DNA from: Rubrivivax sp.
Lineage (GTDB): Bacteria > Pseudomonadota > Gammaproteobacteria > Burkholderiales > Burkholderiaceae_C
Direction of reading: 5' to 3'
DNA: 64,000 bases
NCBI GenBank assembly: GCA_026125665.1
Contig: JAHCKS010000002.1
Location: 98,917 to 162,916 of the forward strand
The notes under the pieces are model-generated. The model was not told the DNA's origin, did not search any database, and saw only the letters and a program-made list of their open reading frames with translations. Of this stretch, positions 16,113-23,760 are shown one piece after another (position 1 is the stretch's first letter; the number at the start of each line of letters is the position of its first letter). Both the position numbers and the translations under genes were made by a program.

Positions 16113-16136
16113 GCAGCCAGCTCGGCCCTTCGCCCG

Positions 16137-16523
16137 ATGAAGCTCACGCCCTACCTCCAGGTCGACGACATCGCCTTTTCGGCCAGCCCGGCCGAGCTGA
16201 TGTCGCGCAAGGGTTCGCCGGCGGTGAGGGGCCGCAGCGCCGTGGGGCTGGAAGAAATGGACTATGGCGACTGCGTCTACCGCTTCCAGGACAACGGGCG
16301 CCTCGAGGAGGTGACGCGCCAAGTCTCGGTGATCCAGCTGCCGCAGGCGGCCGTACCCGTGGGGTTCCTCGCCGCGTTCCTGCGTGAACAGGACCCCTCG
16401 GCGTTCGAACGGGGCGGGTTCATCGTGAGCCCACGGTTCGGGCTGGCCTTCGCGCCGGAGTCGCCGGGCTGGGTGACGGCCTTGGCCGAGCACTGCATCG
16501 AGACTTGGCGTTCGATGCGCTGA
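16137..16523 (+). CDS. Hypothetical protein (128 aa)
   Basis: A soluble protein without signal peptide or membrane segment. It opens with MKLTPYLQVDDIAFSASPAE and contains a YRFQDNGRLEEVT segment that looks like a beta-hairpin pair. The length and mixed alpha/beta pattern resemble small immunity or cargo proteins found in mobile elements, but I recognise no family. It lies 24 bases after the HTH gene and may share its transcript. Function is unknown. Confidence 0.6.
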   Translation: MKLTPYLQVDDIAFSASPAELMSRKGSPAVRGRSAVGLEEMDYGDCVYRFQDNGRLEEVTRQVSVIQLPQAAVPVGFLAAFLREQDPSAFERGGFIVSPRFGLAFAPESPGWVTALAEHCIETWRSMR

Positions 16524-16846
16524 AGACTCCAAGATTCGCGGAGAATGGTGTCTTCGCAGCAGCGCCTGCCCTGGCCCCACCAGGCATCAGTGGCGCTGGT
16601 CTCTTGAAGGCCCGCACCGGCCTCGAGCCCAACCGGCTCGAAGGTGCCGCCCGACCGGCGTCAATGGTCGCCTGAACCGCGCTGGCCTTCCGAGAGGCGC
16701 GGTAGCCCTCGGCGCGAAAGCGCCGAGGGCTCGAAGGTTCGGTCGTTCGATCGACCTCTGACTTCTTCCCTCAACCCTTGGCCGGGCCGATGCACCCGGC
16801 CGGGTCGCATGGTCCGGGCCGCTTCTTTGTCAAGGAGCCGTTCACC
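16524..16846. other. 323-base non-coding region upstream of ardB
   Basis: No gene was found. It contains the perfect 12-base-pair hairpin at 16704-16731 and the ribosome-binding site AAGGAG at ~16832 for the antirestriction gene. The hairpin is about 115 bases before the start codon, so it could act as an upstream terminator or leader structure. Confidence 0.5.
16704..16731. repeat. Perfect 12-bp stem with GAAA tetraloop
   Basis: AGCCCTCGGCGC (16704-16715) is exactly complementary to GCGCCGAGGGCT (16720-16731) around GAAA (16716-16719). A GNRA-type loop on a long GC stem makes a very stable RNA. No T-run follows in the plus direction, so it is not a standard terminator. It lies in the leader region of the ardB gene. 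Confidence 0.6.
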
Positions 16847-17374
16847 ATGACCATCGCCAACTCCGCCGCCGCCGGGCCGAACTCGGCGGCCGCATCGCTC
16901 ACTTCTCCGGCCGCCACCGAGGGCGTCGTGGCCGGCCTCGTTCCGGACAGTGCGCGCCTGGGCTTCCTGCCCAAGCACTTCGGCTCGCGCCGCTACCTCA
17001 GGGGCGAGATCGCCGTCTACAACTGGATGGGCGCGCTGTGCCCCGACTACCGCGGCGGCTACTGGGAGTTCCTGGAGCTGAGCAACGGCAGCTTCTACAT
17101 GAGGCCCGCCGACTGCCCACCCCGAGCCGCTCCACCCGGCTGCCCAACCGGTGCCTCGGCCGCCGCACGGCCCCACCGCATGCTCGTGCGCGTGGAAAGC
17201 AACGGCTTCGAGGGCGACGTGTCCGCCGATGCCGCAGGCATCATCGCCACGCTCTTCGCGCTGAACTACCTCGTGTGCGGCGGCGCCGAAGAGCTCACCG
17301 ACAAGTACTACGCGCTGCGCGAGTTCGCGTTGCGTCATCCGGAGAGCGCCTCGATCCTGGGCGCGATCGACTGA
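16847..17374 (+). CDS. ardB: ArdB/KlcA-family antirestriction protein
   Basis: A 175-residue protein matching the ArdB/KlcA antirestriction family: LGFLPKHFG near residue 45, then VYNWMGALCPDYRGGYWEF and LSNGSFYMRP, the family's signature core. ArdB proteins block type I restriction of incoming DNA without directly inhibiting the enzyme's DNA binding, and are carried by conjugative plasmids and ICEs. The start at 16847 is preceded by AAGGAG nine bases upstream. A 14-residue insertion rich in Pro and Ala (around PPRAAPPGCPTG) splits the usual core. The presence of an antirestriction gene argues that this segment is or was transmissible. Confidence 0.85.
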   Translation: MTIANSAAAGPNSAAASLTSPAATEGVVAGLVPDSARLGFLPKHFGSRRYLRGEIAVYNWMGALCPDYRGGYWEFLELSNGSFYMRPADCPPRAAPPGCPTGASAAARPHRMLVRVESNGFEGDVSADAAGIIATLFALNYLVCGGAEELTDKYYALREFALRHPESASILGAID

Positions 17375-17385
17375 AGGCCGCGACG

Positions 17386-17763
17386 ATGAACGCCATCACG
17401 CTGGACTTCAGCCGCGCAGCCCGCAAGCTGCACTTCAACACCGGGCGCTGGTACACCGCGCTCGGGCAGCGTATCGCCGCCTGGGTGGTGCCGGCGGTGG
17501 GCGAGGCCTGCTACGACGCGGCCTGCTTCGTCGACTTCGACCGCGACATCACCGGGTACTTCCCGATCCAGGTCACGGGCAACTTCGACACCCCGGCCGC
17601 GCTCGCGCGCCACGTGGTGCACATGTATGACCAGGGCCAGTACCGGCTCGGGGCGTTTCATGGCATCCACGAGCACATCGGCGCGGTGCGCGCGCTCGGC
17701 TACGAGGCGTTCGCCGCCCAGTGCGACGCGCACGAGGTCCGCAAGGCCGACCTTGCACTTTGA
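17386..17763 (+). CDS. Hypothetical mobile-element protein (125 aa)
   Basis: A soluble protein starting 11 bases after the ardB stop and so probably in its transcript. It contains GRWYTALGQRIAAWVVP and a FVDFDRDITGYFPI segment. Aromatic and Tyr residues are spaced along the whole length. I do not recognise a family. Its fixed position behind an antirestriction gene suggests a role in establishment or stability of the element, which is inference. Confidence 0.6.
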   Translation: MNAITLDFSRAARKLHFNTGRWYTALGQRIAAWVVPAVGEACYDAACFVDFDRDITGYFPIQVTGNFDTPAALARHVVHMYDQGQYRLGAFHGIHEHIGAVRALGYEAFAAQCDAHEVRKADLAL

Positions 17764-17922
17764 CTGACCGACGCTAGACCCCGGCAAGTGGCCCGGGCCT
17801 GCGACACCAGCTCGCAGCCCCGGACGCCGCGCCGGAACCTTCTCAACCCAACCGCCGGGAGCACGCGCCCGGCTGGGTGCGTGCGCCCCGACTTCGTCCA
17901 TCAACGAAAGAGGAGCCACTCC

Positions 17923-18459
17923 ATGGCAATCCACAAGGGCGAGGGCGCCGGCCGCACTCGGCAGCCGGCCGGCCTCGGTCATCTCAACACGGCGTTGCGC
18001 CGCTACTTCGTCCCCCGCGGCGATCGGAAGCCCTCGCGCGATGCGCCGGCGGCCATTGCACCGATCGTGAAGTCGCTCGGCGGCAAGGCTTGGCACATCC
18101 TGCTGCACGGACCAACGACCCTCGTCGACTCCTCTCGGCGTGAACATGCCGTGCTGAGCATCTCGATTCCGGCGCGCGGCTACATCCCCGACGTTTTCGT
18201 GCAGTTCGAGCACGAGGTGCAACACCTTGCGCTGTCCGACGACAAGGCCATTGTCCAGGGCGTGATGCGGCTGCTACGCCAACGCGGCTACGAGGGCCCG
18301 GACTTCGACCGTGCCGAGCTCGGCATGCAGCGGCGCAATTCCATCGCGCTGGAGCCGCCGGCAGCCTTCCGGCAGTGGGTGACCGGTCGTTTTGGCTGGG
18401 TCGACCTCAGTGTCGATCCGGATCCGCGGGTCGAGCGCCGCGCTCGCCTGCAAGGCTGA
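17923..18459 (+). CDS. Hypothetical mobile-element protein (178 aa)
   Basis: A soluble protein with a good AGGAG ribosome-binding site seven bases before the ATG. It has a basic, flexible N-terminus and a central hydrophobic strand region (HAVLSISIPARGYIPDVFVQ), followed by a helical HEVQHLALSDDKAIVQGV segment. Two Trp and an Arg-rich tail end it. No signal peptide and no known motif are seen. It lies in the block of unknowns between ardB and the DNA methyltransferase gene. Confidence 0.6.
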   Translation: MAIHKGEGAGRTRQPAGLGHLNTALRRYFVPRGDRKPSRDAPAAIAPIVKSLGGKAWHILLHGPTTLVDSSRREHAVLSISIPARGYIPDVFVQFEHEVQHLALSDDKAIVQGVMRLLRQRGYEGPDFDRAELGMQRRNSIALEPPAAFRQWVTGRFGWVDLSVDPDPRVERRARLQG

Positions 18460-18485
18460 CGAGGGCCGACACGGGAGTCATTCAC

Positions 18486-18809
18486 ATGTCCGATTCATCG
18501 TCTTCTGCAGCGGCGCCGGTCGACACGCTTCAGCAGGTTTGGCTGGTGCACGGCAGCACCAAGGGCGAAGCCTGGATCGACGCCGCCTACGTCGACATGG
18601 GCCTGGCTGTCGCAGCCGCTGTCGAGGAAGCGAGGCAGTGGAGCAGCAGCTTCGCGGTCAACCCCGCAGCTGTCGCCGCGGAGCTGTACGCAGGCCGCGC
18701 CGCCCTGATCGGCGGCGACGGTTCCGAGATCTGGATCAGCGTCGAGCCCGTCGAGATGCGGCGCAGCGCGCAAGCGGGCGACCCGGGCCGAACGACGGCC
18801 GCCGAGTAG
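18486..18809 (+). CDS. Hypothetical small protein (107 aa)
   Basis: A small acidic protein, probably soluble. A beta-strand-like start (LQQVWLVHGSTKGEAWIDA) is followed by an Ala-rich helix and a C-terminal strand (EIWISVEPVEMRR). The gene begins 26 bases after the previous one, so the two are probably co-transcribed. No family recognised. It could be an immunity or accessory protein of the element. Confidence 0.55.
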   Translation: MSDSSSSAAAPVDTLQQVWLVHGSTKGEAWIDAAYVDMGLAVAAAVEEARQWSSSFAVNPAAVAAELYAGRAALIGGDGSEIWISVEPVEMRRSAQAGDPGRTTAAE

Positions 18810-18833
18810 CCCACGTTCTTCAACATCAATTCA

Positions 18834-18859
18834 CCCCGCGAGGTGCACCTCTCGCGGGG
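18834..18859. repeat. Nine-base-pair hairpin before the methyltransferase gene
   Basis: CCCCGCGAG (18834-18842) pairs with CTCGCGGGG (18851-18859) around an eight-base loop. It sits between the small hypothetical gene and the methyltransferase start at 18899. Without a T-run it could be a terminator or a leader structure for the methyltransferase. Confidence 0.45.
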
Positions 18860-18898
18860 CGCTCCCTCGTGGGGTTCAACTTCTGAAAGCGAACCCCC

Positions 18899-20395
18899 AT
18901 GAAAGTGCAACATGCACTCCTTCGACGCCTGGGCGAGCATCGCGGCTCGCCGAGGCTCTACCTGGACACACCGGCACTTGCGGCCGCCGGCTTCAGCGTC
19001 GGCGCCGCCTGGTCCATCGAGATGGACGCGAGGGCGCACCGGCTCACCCTGCGGGTGTGTGGCGCAGAGGCGTCGTCGCCTGCTCCCCAATCACGCAAGG
19101 TGTCCGGCAAGCGCCGCGGCGCCCGCGTGGTGCCGGTGATCGACCTGAACGGGGCAGACCACCTGCGTGGCTTCGTCGAGCTCGGCGGCGTCGTCCGCAT
19201 CATCTTGTGCGCCGGCGTGATCTTCGTCCTGGCGGCCGCGTCGGCCCTGCGGGCGCGCCGGCGGGCCGATCGGCTGCTGGCCAAGGCACGTTGCGGCGAG
19301 CCGCTGCTGTGCGCCGGCATCGCGTTCGGAGCCGGCGTTGCGAGCAAGGCGCTGCACGAAGGCCTTGCCGCCGCCGGTGTACGCTCTCGGCTCGCATTGG
19401 CCAACGAGGCCAGCGAGGTGTACCTGGACATCGCGCGAGCGGCCAACAAGGCGGTGACCGCGGCGGCCACGACGGCGGCCATGCCGATGCAGGAGCTGGC
19501 CCGCGACGCGTGGCTGCTGGCTCAGGTGCCCGCGATCGACATCCTCGAGGCGGGCATCCCCTGTTCGGGCGCCTCCAGAGCGGGTGTGGCCAAGCGTGGC
19601 CTCGCCAAGATGGAGGATCACCCGCTTGTGGGCCACCTGATCGGGGCAGCCATCGAGTTGATCGCGACGCTGCAGCCGGCCATCGTGCTCGTGGAGAACG
19701 TGGTGGACTACCGGTCGAGCGCGAGCGCGGCCATCCTGCGCGGCTGGCTGCGCGATGCCGGCTACGCCATCGCCGAGGCCGAGCTCGACGCCAGCGAGTT
19801 TGGAAGCCTCGAGCGCCGCGTGCGGTGGTTTCTGGTTGCGTCGCCGCCCGAACTCGGGTTGTCGTTTAGCAACCTGCAACAGGACCCGCAGACCACGAAC
19901 CGAGCAGAGCGGCTGGCCGACATCCTCGAGCCCATCGGGCCCGACGACCCGCGCTGGCACACCGTGGACTACCTCAAGCACAAGGCCGAGCGCGACACCG
20001 CTGCCGGCAAGCACTTCGCCATGCAGGTGGTCGAACTGAGCGCAACGCACGTCCCGACGCTTCGCAAGGGCTACCACAAGGGCGGATCGACCGACCCGCG
20101 GCTCGCGCACCCGAGCGACCCTTCGCGCTCGCGCCTGCTGACCGCAGCCGAACACGCGAGGATCAAGGGGATCGATGCGGCCTTGATCGACGGCGTGCCC
20201 GAAACGATCGGGCACCAGATCTGCGGTCAGGCGGTGGACACGCGGCCCGTGCAGGCCATTGGCCGCCGGATCGCCATGGCGCTGCGGGCTGCAGCCGCGT
20301 CTCAACGGGCCACTGGTGGCCAGCGCTCCGTGGCAGCCCCGTTCGGGGCTTCAACCTCTGCGCCGGCCGCGCTTGACGTGCCGATCGCCGCCTAG
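18899..20395 (+). CDS. Orphan C5-cytosine DNA methyltransferase with extra N-terminal domain
   Basis: A 498-residue protein in two parts. Residues ~1-45 (LYLDTPALAAAGFSVGAAW and on) resemble a small SymE/AbrB-like beta domain; a hydrophobic stretch around residues 95-115 follows. From ~135 the C5-methyltransferase motifs appear: the SAM-binding CAGIAFGAG (motif I), catalytic PCS in GIPCSGAS (IV), ENV (VI), and ERRVRWFLVA (VIII-like). It should methylate cytosine in a specific DNA sequence, protecting the element from restriction. No partner endonuclease gene is visible, so it is an orphan modification enzyme. It follows the antirestriction block. Confidence 0.75.
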   Translation: MKVQHALLRRLGEHRGSPRLYLDTPALAAAGFSVGAAWSIEMDARAHRLTLRVCGAEASSPAPQSRKVSGKRRGARVVPVIDLNGADHLRGFVELGGVVRIILCAGVIFVLAAASALRARRRADRLLAKARCGEPLLCAGIAFGAGVASKALHEGLAAAGVRSRLALANEASEVYLDIARAANKAVTAAATTAAMPMQELARDAWLLAQVPAIDILEAGIPCSGASRAGVAKRGLAKMEDHPLVGHLIGAAIELIATLQPAIVLVENVVDYRSSASAAILRGWLRDAGYAIAEAELDASEFGSLERRVRWFLVASPPELGLSFSNLQQDPQTTNRAERLADILEPIGPDDPRWHTVDYLKHKAERDTAAGKHFAMQVVELSATHVPTLRKGYHKGGSTDPRLAHPSDPSRSRLLTAAEHARIKGIDAALIDGVPETIGHQICGQAVDTRPVQAIGRRIAMALRAAAASQRATGGQRSVAAPFGASTSAPAALDVPIAA

Positions 20396-20410
20396 GGCGC
20401 TATGGAAGAG

Positions 20411-20449
20411 ACAAGGCCACGACACCCTGCCCGGGTGCGTGGCCTTTGT
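20411..20449. terminator. Hairpin between converging genes
   Basis: ACAAGGCCACG pairs with CGTGGCCTTTGT, with an inner CACCC/GGGTG stem. It lies 15 bases past the methyltransferase stop and before the minus-strand coiled-coil gene end, so it can terminate both transcripts. Confidence 0.55.
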
Positions 20450-20501
20450 CGCCTCCGGGTGTCCGACCTGCGTCGAACTCCGGGCGCGCCGCGTGCGTTC
20501 G

Positions 20502-20696
20502 TCAGTCTCCCTTGATCTTCTTCACCAGCGCCGCTCCGGTCAGAAGCTCGAGCTGCGCCTCGAGGCGGATGACGCGCGCCGTCAGGTCCTCGATGCGCTG
20601 CTGCTGAGTCTTCATCGCCTCGGACTGCCGGTAGACCTTGTCCTCGAGCTTGATCATGGAGGTCAGCGCGCCCCAGACCTTGTCGGTGACGCCCAT
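20502..20696 (-). CDS. Small coiled-coil protein (64 aa)
   Basis: A 64-residue protein whose middle (about residues 20-50) is a strong heptad coiled coil (SEAMKTQQQRIEDLTARVIR). The start codon shares one base with the stop codon of the ribbon-helix-helix gene, so the two are translationally coupled. Such a pair resembles small plasmid maintenance or conjugation proteins. It has no signal peptide. Function unknown. Confidence 0.6.
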   Translation of the reverse strand: MGVTDKVWGALTSMIKLEDKVYRQSEAMKTQQQRIEDLTARVIRLEAQLELLTGAALVKKIKGD

Positions 20697-20995
20697 CAGG
20701 CGACCTTGCGGTGGGGCTGCTTGGCAGCCTTGGCCTGCATGGCGTCGATGCGCTTGTTGCTGGCATCGATGAACGCCAGGGCATCGTCGATGGAAGCGCC
20801 GGCGCGGTCGGCCGCGGCCTTCGCGGCATCGGCCAGCGAAGCGAGCTCGGCATCCTCCTCGCGCGATTCGTACTCGAAGGCGCCGCGGCGCATCAGCTCG
20901 GAGACCGGAAGCCCCAGCCTCTTCGCCTTCGCGGCAATCGCCTTCTTGTCCTGAGCCGTGGCTTGAACCACGATGCGTTCAACAGCGGCAGCCAT
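20696..20995 (-). CDS. Ribbon-helix-helix (MobC/CopG-like) DNA-binding protein
   Basis: A 99-residue protein starting at the ATG at 20995 (MAAAVERIVVQ). Residues 4-40 fit a ribbon-helix-helix: beta strand RIVVQAT, helix KKAIAAKAKRLG, turn LPVSELMRRGAFEY. The rest is helical. RHH proteins bind palindromic operators as dimers, often repressing their own operon or acting at a plasmid oriT. The perfect palindrome at 21030-21052 lies about 35 bases upstream and overlaps a TACAAT -10-like element in the minus direction, supporting autoregulation. Confidence 0.7.
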   Translation of the reverse strand: MAAAVERIVVQATAQDKKAIAAKAKRLGLPVSELMRRGAFEYESREEDAELASLADAAKAAADRAGASIDDALAFIDASNKRIDAMQAKAAKQPHRKVA

Positions 20996-21029
20996 CGTGT
21001 TGCAGCCCATCCACACAAGTGGACTTCAT

Positions 21030-21052
21030 TGTACATGGACACCGCATGTACA
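21030..21052 (-). promoter_or_regulatory. Palindromic operator over a TACAAT -10-like box
   Basis: TGTACATG and CATGTACA arms flank seven bases (GACACCG). On the minus strand a TACAAT hexamer starts inside the arm nearest the RHH gene. The arrangement is that of a self-repressing ribbon-helix-helix operon. Confidence 0.6.
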
Positions 21053-21183
21053 TGCGCAGATCCCAACGTCGGCCACTCCGGCCCGGGATGTCTTCCAAGC
21101 CGCGTAGCTCGGGGGCCTCGCCGCCGCACGCCGGGGCGTTGGGCAGGGCGCGCGGAGAAGGCGCCAGCTCCACGCAGCCGTCG

Positions 21184-21567
21184 TCACCGCAGCAGCCTGA
21201 CGTCGACCCGGACCCGGCCGCTCGACTTGTTGCTCCACATCCAGCAGTAGTGCTCTTGTACGGCGACTCGCAACGTATCCTGCCCGGCGCTCACCTGAGC
21301 CTGCTTGGCCGGGAACTCGGCAGCCTTGCCGACGTGGTAGTGGATGTTGAAGTCCACCGGCGCGGAAGCCTCGAACTCCCATCGGATGGTGGCGCCCAGA
21401 TCCAGCTCGCCGCAGACCTCGACGAACTTGCCCGCATCGACCTCGGCGCTGTGCGCGAAGCGCCCATCGGGCCCCCAGTTGATCTCGACGATGTGGCCGG
21501 CGGCGCGGGCCGGCGCCCCAAGGGCGGCGGCCGCGGCGGCCGCCAGGGCAACTACGGCCTTGCGCAT
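21184..21567 (-). CDS. Secreted hypothetical protein of the copper region (127 aa)
   Basis: A 127-residue protein with a signal peptide (MRKAVVALAAAAAAALGAPARA) cleaved before AGH. The mature part holds VDFNIHYHVGKA and, near the end, EHYCWMWSNKS. These His, Cys, Met and Trp residues could form a metal site, and the arrangement resembles beta-sandwich proteins that bind metals. It is transcribed next to the CusF-like genes. The start at 21567 is set by the signal peptide. Family not recognised. Confidence 0.65.
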   Translation of the reverse strand: MRKAVVALAAAAAAALGAPARAAGHIVEINWGPDGRFAHSAEVDAGKFVEVCGELDLGATIRWEFEASAPVDFNIHYHVGKAAEFPAKQAQVSAGQDTLRVAVQEHYCWMWSNKSSGRVRVDVRLLR

Positions 21568-21651
21568 GTCGGGTTCCTTCCCTCCGTGGTTGGCGGCGAT
21601 GGGCCGCAAAGTGATCGATCTTGCCGCGCTCGAGGGCCTCGAACGGAGTGC

Positions 21652-21939
21652 TCAATTCGACTCGATCACGGTGACAACGTAACTGTCCCCCTGGTCGAGC
21701 GCTTTGAATCGCACCTTGTCGCCTGGCCGAAGCGAATCGAGCTGGATCCAGTACTTGGTCGCGAACACCATCGTCATCGGAGGCAACGAGAGGCTGGGGA
21801 TGCCGGCGTGAGCCAGCGTGATGCATCCGGCCTCTTCGCCAACAGCGACGACTTCGCCCTCGATCAGCTCCAGGCGGGCCCGCGCTTGGCGGGCCTCGGC
21901 AGCCCTGACAAGGACGGTCGTCAGCTTCTTGCTCAGCAT
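21652..21939 (-). CDS. CusF-like copper-binding protein without recognisable signal peptide
   Basis: A 95-residue protein containing the CusF-type beta-barrel pattern. Copper ligands of CusF are His36, Met47 and Met49; here HAGIPSL is followed by PPMTMVF, keeping the His and the two Met, with Leu in place of the cation-pi Trp44. The body has the GDKVRF segment typical of the family. The N-terminus (MLSKKLTTVLVRAAEARQ) lacks a convincing signal peptide. It lies just downstream of a second CusF-like gene, so the two are a tandem duplication. Confidence 0.7.
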   Translation of the reverse strand: MLSKKLTTVLVRAAEARQARARLELIEGEVVAVGEEAGCITLAHAGIPSLSLPPMTMVFATKYWIQLDSLRPGDKVRFKALDQGDSYVVTVIESN

Positions 21940-21987
21940 GCCGTTCCTGGCGCCTTGCGGTGCCCGGGGGAGCGCCGATGCCGCGTG

Positions 21988-22332
21988 CTAGTTGCGCACG
22001 ACCTGCAGCGCGGTAATCGTGAACTTGCCAGCCTCGTTGACCGCCGTGAACTTCACTTTGTCGCCGGGCTTCACCTTGTCGAGCATGGCCTTGTCGCGCA
22101 CGACGAAGACCATCGTCATGGCTGGCATGTCCAGGCTCTTGATTTCAGCGTGTTTGAGGGTGATCTTCGCCGCTTCGGCGTCAACCTTGCGGACCTCGCC
22201 GTCGGTCATCTCAGTGGCCGAGGTGGTCGTGGCCGCCGGATGATGGCCGGAGTGCTCGTCTGTCTTCTGCTGCGCCTGGGCCGGCGCCGCTGTGGAGACG
22301 AGGAAGAAAACGAGGCAAAGCGCAGTCTTCAT
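21988..22332 (-). CDS. cusF: Periplasmic CusF-like copper chaperone
   Basis: A 114-residue protein with a clear signal peptide ending in PAQAQ, then a His-rich segment (HSGHHPA) and the CusF core. The ligand pattern is HAEIKSL followed by MPAMTMVF: His, two Met, and a Met at the position of CusF Trp44. GDKVKFTAV marks the final strands. CusF binds Cu(I)/Ag(I) in the periplasm and hands it to an efflux complex. No CusCBA genes are in this window. The start is the ATG at 22332. Confidence 0.8.
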   Translation of the reverse strand: MKTALCLVFFLVSTAAPAQAQQKTDEHSGHHPAATTTSATEMTDGEVRKVDAEAAKITLKHAEIKSLDMPAMTMVFVVRDKAMLDKVKPGDKVKFTAVNEAGKFTITALQVVRN

Positions 22333-22406
22333 TGAGAATCCCTCTCTCGTTTCAACGACAAGAGCAATACAGGCCCGAACCAAGGTTCGGCGATCGCTGC
22401 CATCTG

Positions 22407-22937
22407 TCAGTGTTTGTGTCCTGAGTGTCCACCAACGGTTGCCCCTGTCGCCGCAACAACCTTGATCTTGCCGACCATGCCTGCCTGGTAGTGGCCGGCG
22501 ATCAGGCATGCGAAGTCGAAGTCGCCTGCCCGATTGAAGTGCCAGACGATCTCGCCCGTCTTGCCCGGGCCGACGTGCGCCATGTAGGGTTCGTCGTGCT
22601 CCATGTTGGGAAACTTCACCATGAGTGCCGCGTGCTCGTTGAGATCCGGCTTGGTTCCAAGCACGAACTCGTGCATTACCTGGCCCGAATTGCGGATGAC
22701 AAACCTGACCGTCTCCCCCTGACGCACCTCGATGGCATCGGGCGTGAAACGCATGTTGTCCGTCATGCCTACTTGGATGACTCTCTTGACCGCCTTGAGG
22801 TCGCCCGCGATGCCCCAGGCCTTCTGCTCCTTCTTGATCGCGCCGGGCTTCTTGCCGTGGTCGTCGTTGTTGTGTGCGAAGGCGCCGGCTGGTGCAAGCA
22901 GTAGCGCGGCCGCGAGTGTGCGTCTGAGGGTGTTCAT
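22407..22937 (-). CDS. Periplasmic cupredoxin
   Basis: A 176-residue protein with a signal peptide (MNTLRRTLAAALLLAPAGAFA) and a plastocyanin/azurin-like copper site: His in GQVMHEFVLG, then Cys, His and Met in FACLIAGHYQAGMVG. It is a soluble periplasmic blue-copper protein, likely a copper carrier or electron donor. The upstream frame is longer, but the ATG at 22937 is the one that gives a signal peptide. It resembles the second cupredoxin at 39740-40273, so the region has two copies. It is part of the minus-strand cluster with the CusF-like genes. Confidence 0.85.
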   Translation of the reverse strand: MNTLRRTLAAALLLAPAGAFAHNNDDHGKKPGAIKKEQKAWGIAGDLKAVKRVIQVGMTDNMRFTPDAIEVRQGETVRFVIRNSGQVMHEFVLGTKPDLNEHAALMVKFPNMEHDEPYMAHVGPGKTGEIVWHFNRAGDFDFACLIAGHYQAGMVGKIKVVAATGATVGGHSGHKH

Positions 22938-23105
22938 AGGTCGCTGTGCCATTCTTCCTGAGTGGGTTGGGTCGAGGGCGTCGGCGCAGGCCGGCTGGTG
23001 GTCCTGCAGCACATGGGTTCCTCGTGAGAACGAAGTCGGTTCCGCACCGGATAGCGGCGCGTGCCAACTAACGACTACGGCCGCCCTGCGATGCGCGACG
23101 GGCGA

Positions 23106-23585
23106 TCAGGCGAGGATCAGCCGGGGTGGCTGATGCGGAACGTCGAGGATCACGCCGACAAAGCACGCGTCCTCGAGGGCCGCGATGCAGGAGCCAAGCT
23201 CTGCTCGCGGCGCCGGCGCGGGGTCGAAGGCCGGTGCCGCCGCGGCGCAGCATGGCGCACATGCGTTGCACTTCAGCTTGCCCGCCTTGCCGAGAGACTT
23301 CGACAGGTCGTCGGTCGACGGCTTCGGCGCGCCACCCTGCGTCTGCACGTCAGCTGAAGGCGGGTCAGCGATGACCACAACTTGCGAACTGCCGTCCTGG
23401 CTGGCGGCCACGGCGGGGTCTGCGGCATGGTGGGCAACGGTCTGCGGCAAGCCGGGAGAGGCGGCGCTGGCCTCCACGCCATGATGCCCGGGGCCGCATC
23501 CGAGCGCGCTCACGGCCGCCACTCCCTTCAGTGGGGTGACTGCAGCCACAAGCCAGATCAGAAGGAGGCGCGCAGTACTACGCAC
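23106..23585 (-). CDS. Secreted Cys/His-rich copper-associated protein
   Basis: A 159-residue protein with an N-terminal hydrophobic signal or anchor and a low-complexity middle containing His (GPGHHGVE and AHHAAD). A compact Cys cluster, KCNACAPCC, lies around residue 104. It resembles the poorly defined, DUF2946/CopL-like secreted proteins found near copper operons. It is divergent from the response regulator at 23761. Metal binding by the Cys cluster is plausible but untested. Confidence 0.55.
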   Translation of the reverse strand: MRSTARLLLIWLVAAVTPLKGVAAVSALGCGPGHHGVEASAASPGLPQTVAHHAADPAVAASQDGSSQVVVIADPPSADVQTQGGAPKPSTDDLSKSLGKAGKLKCNACAPCCAAAAPAFDPAPAPRAELGSCIAALEDACFVGVILDVPHQPPRLILA

Positions 23586-23760
23586 ACAGAGACTCTACTC
23601 CAAGCCGGCCAAGCCGCGTAACCGAGTCCGCCGAGCATCGGTCACACGATGCCGGCCCAGGCGCATACCTACGCATCGCCCCAACTGGCCGTGCCATGCG
23701 GTGGACGGGTAGCCGACCTGGTGTCCAATCGCTACCTGATGTCTGGTTGAACGGTTCGCG

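Noticed and set aside
20392-20853. 153-codon minus-strand frame over the RHH/coiled-coil pair
   Set aside because: It overlaps two better-supported genes in another frame and reads as Arg/Pro-rich noise.
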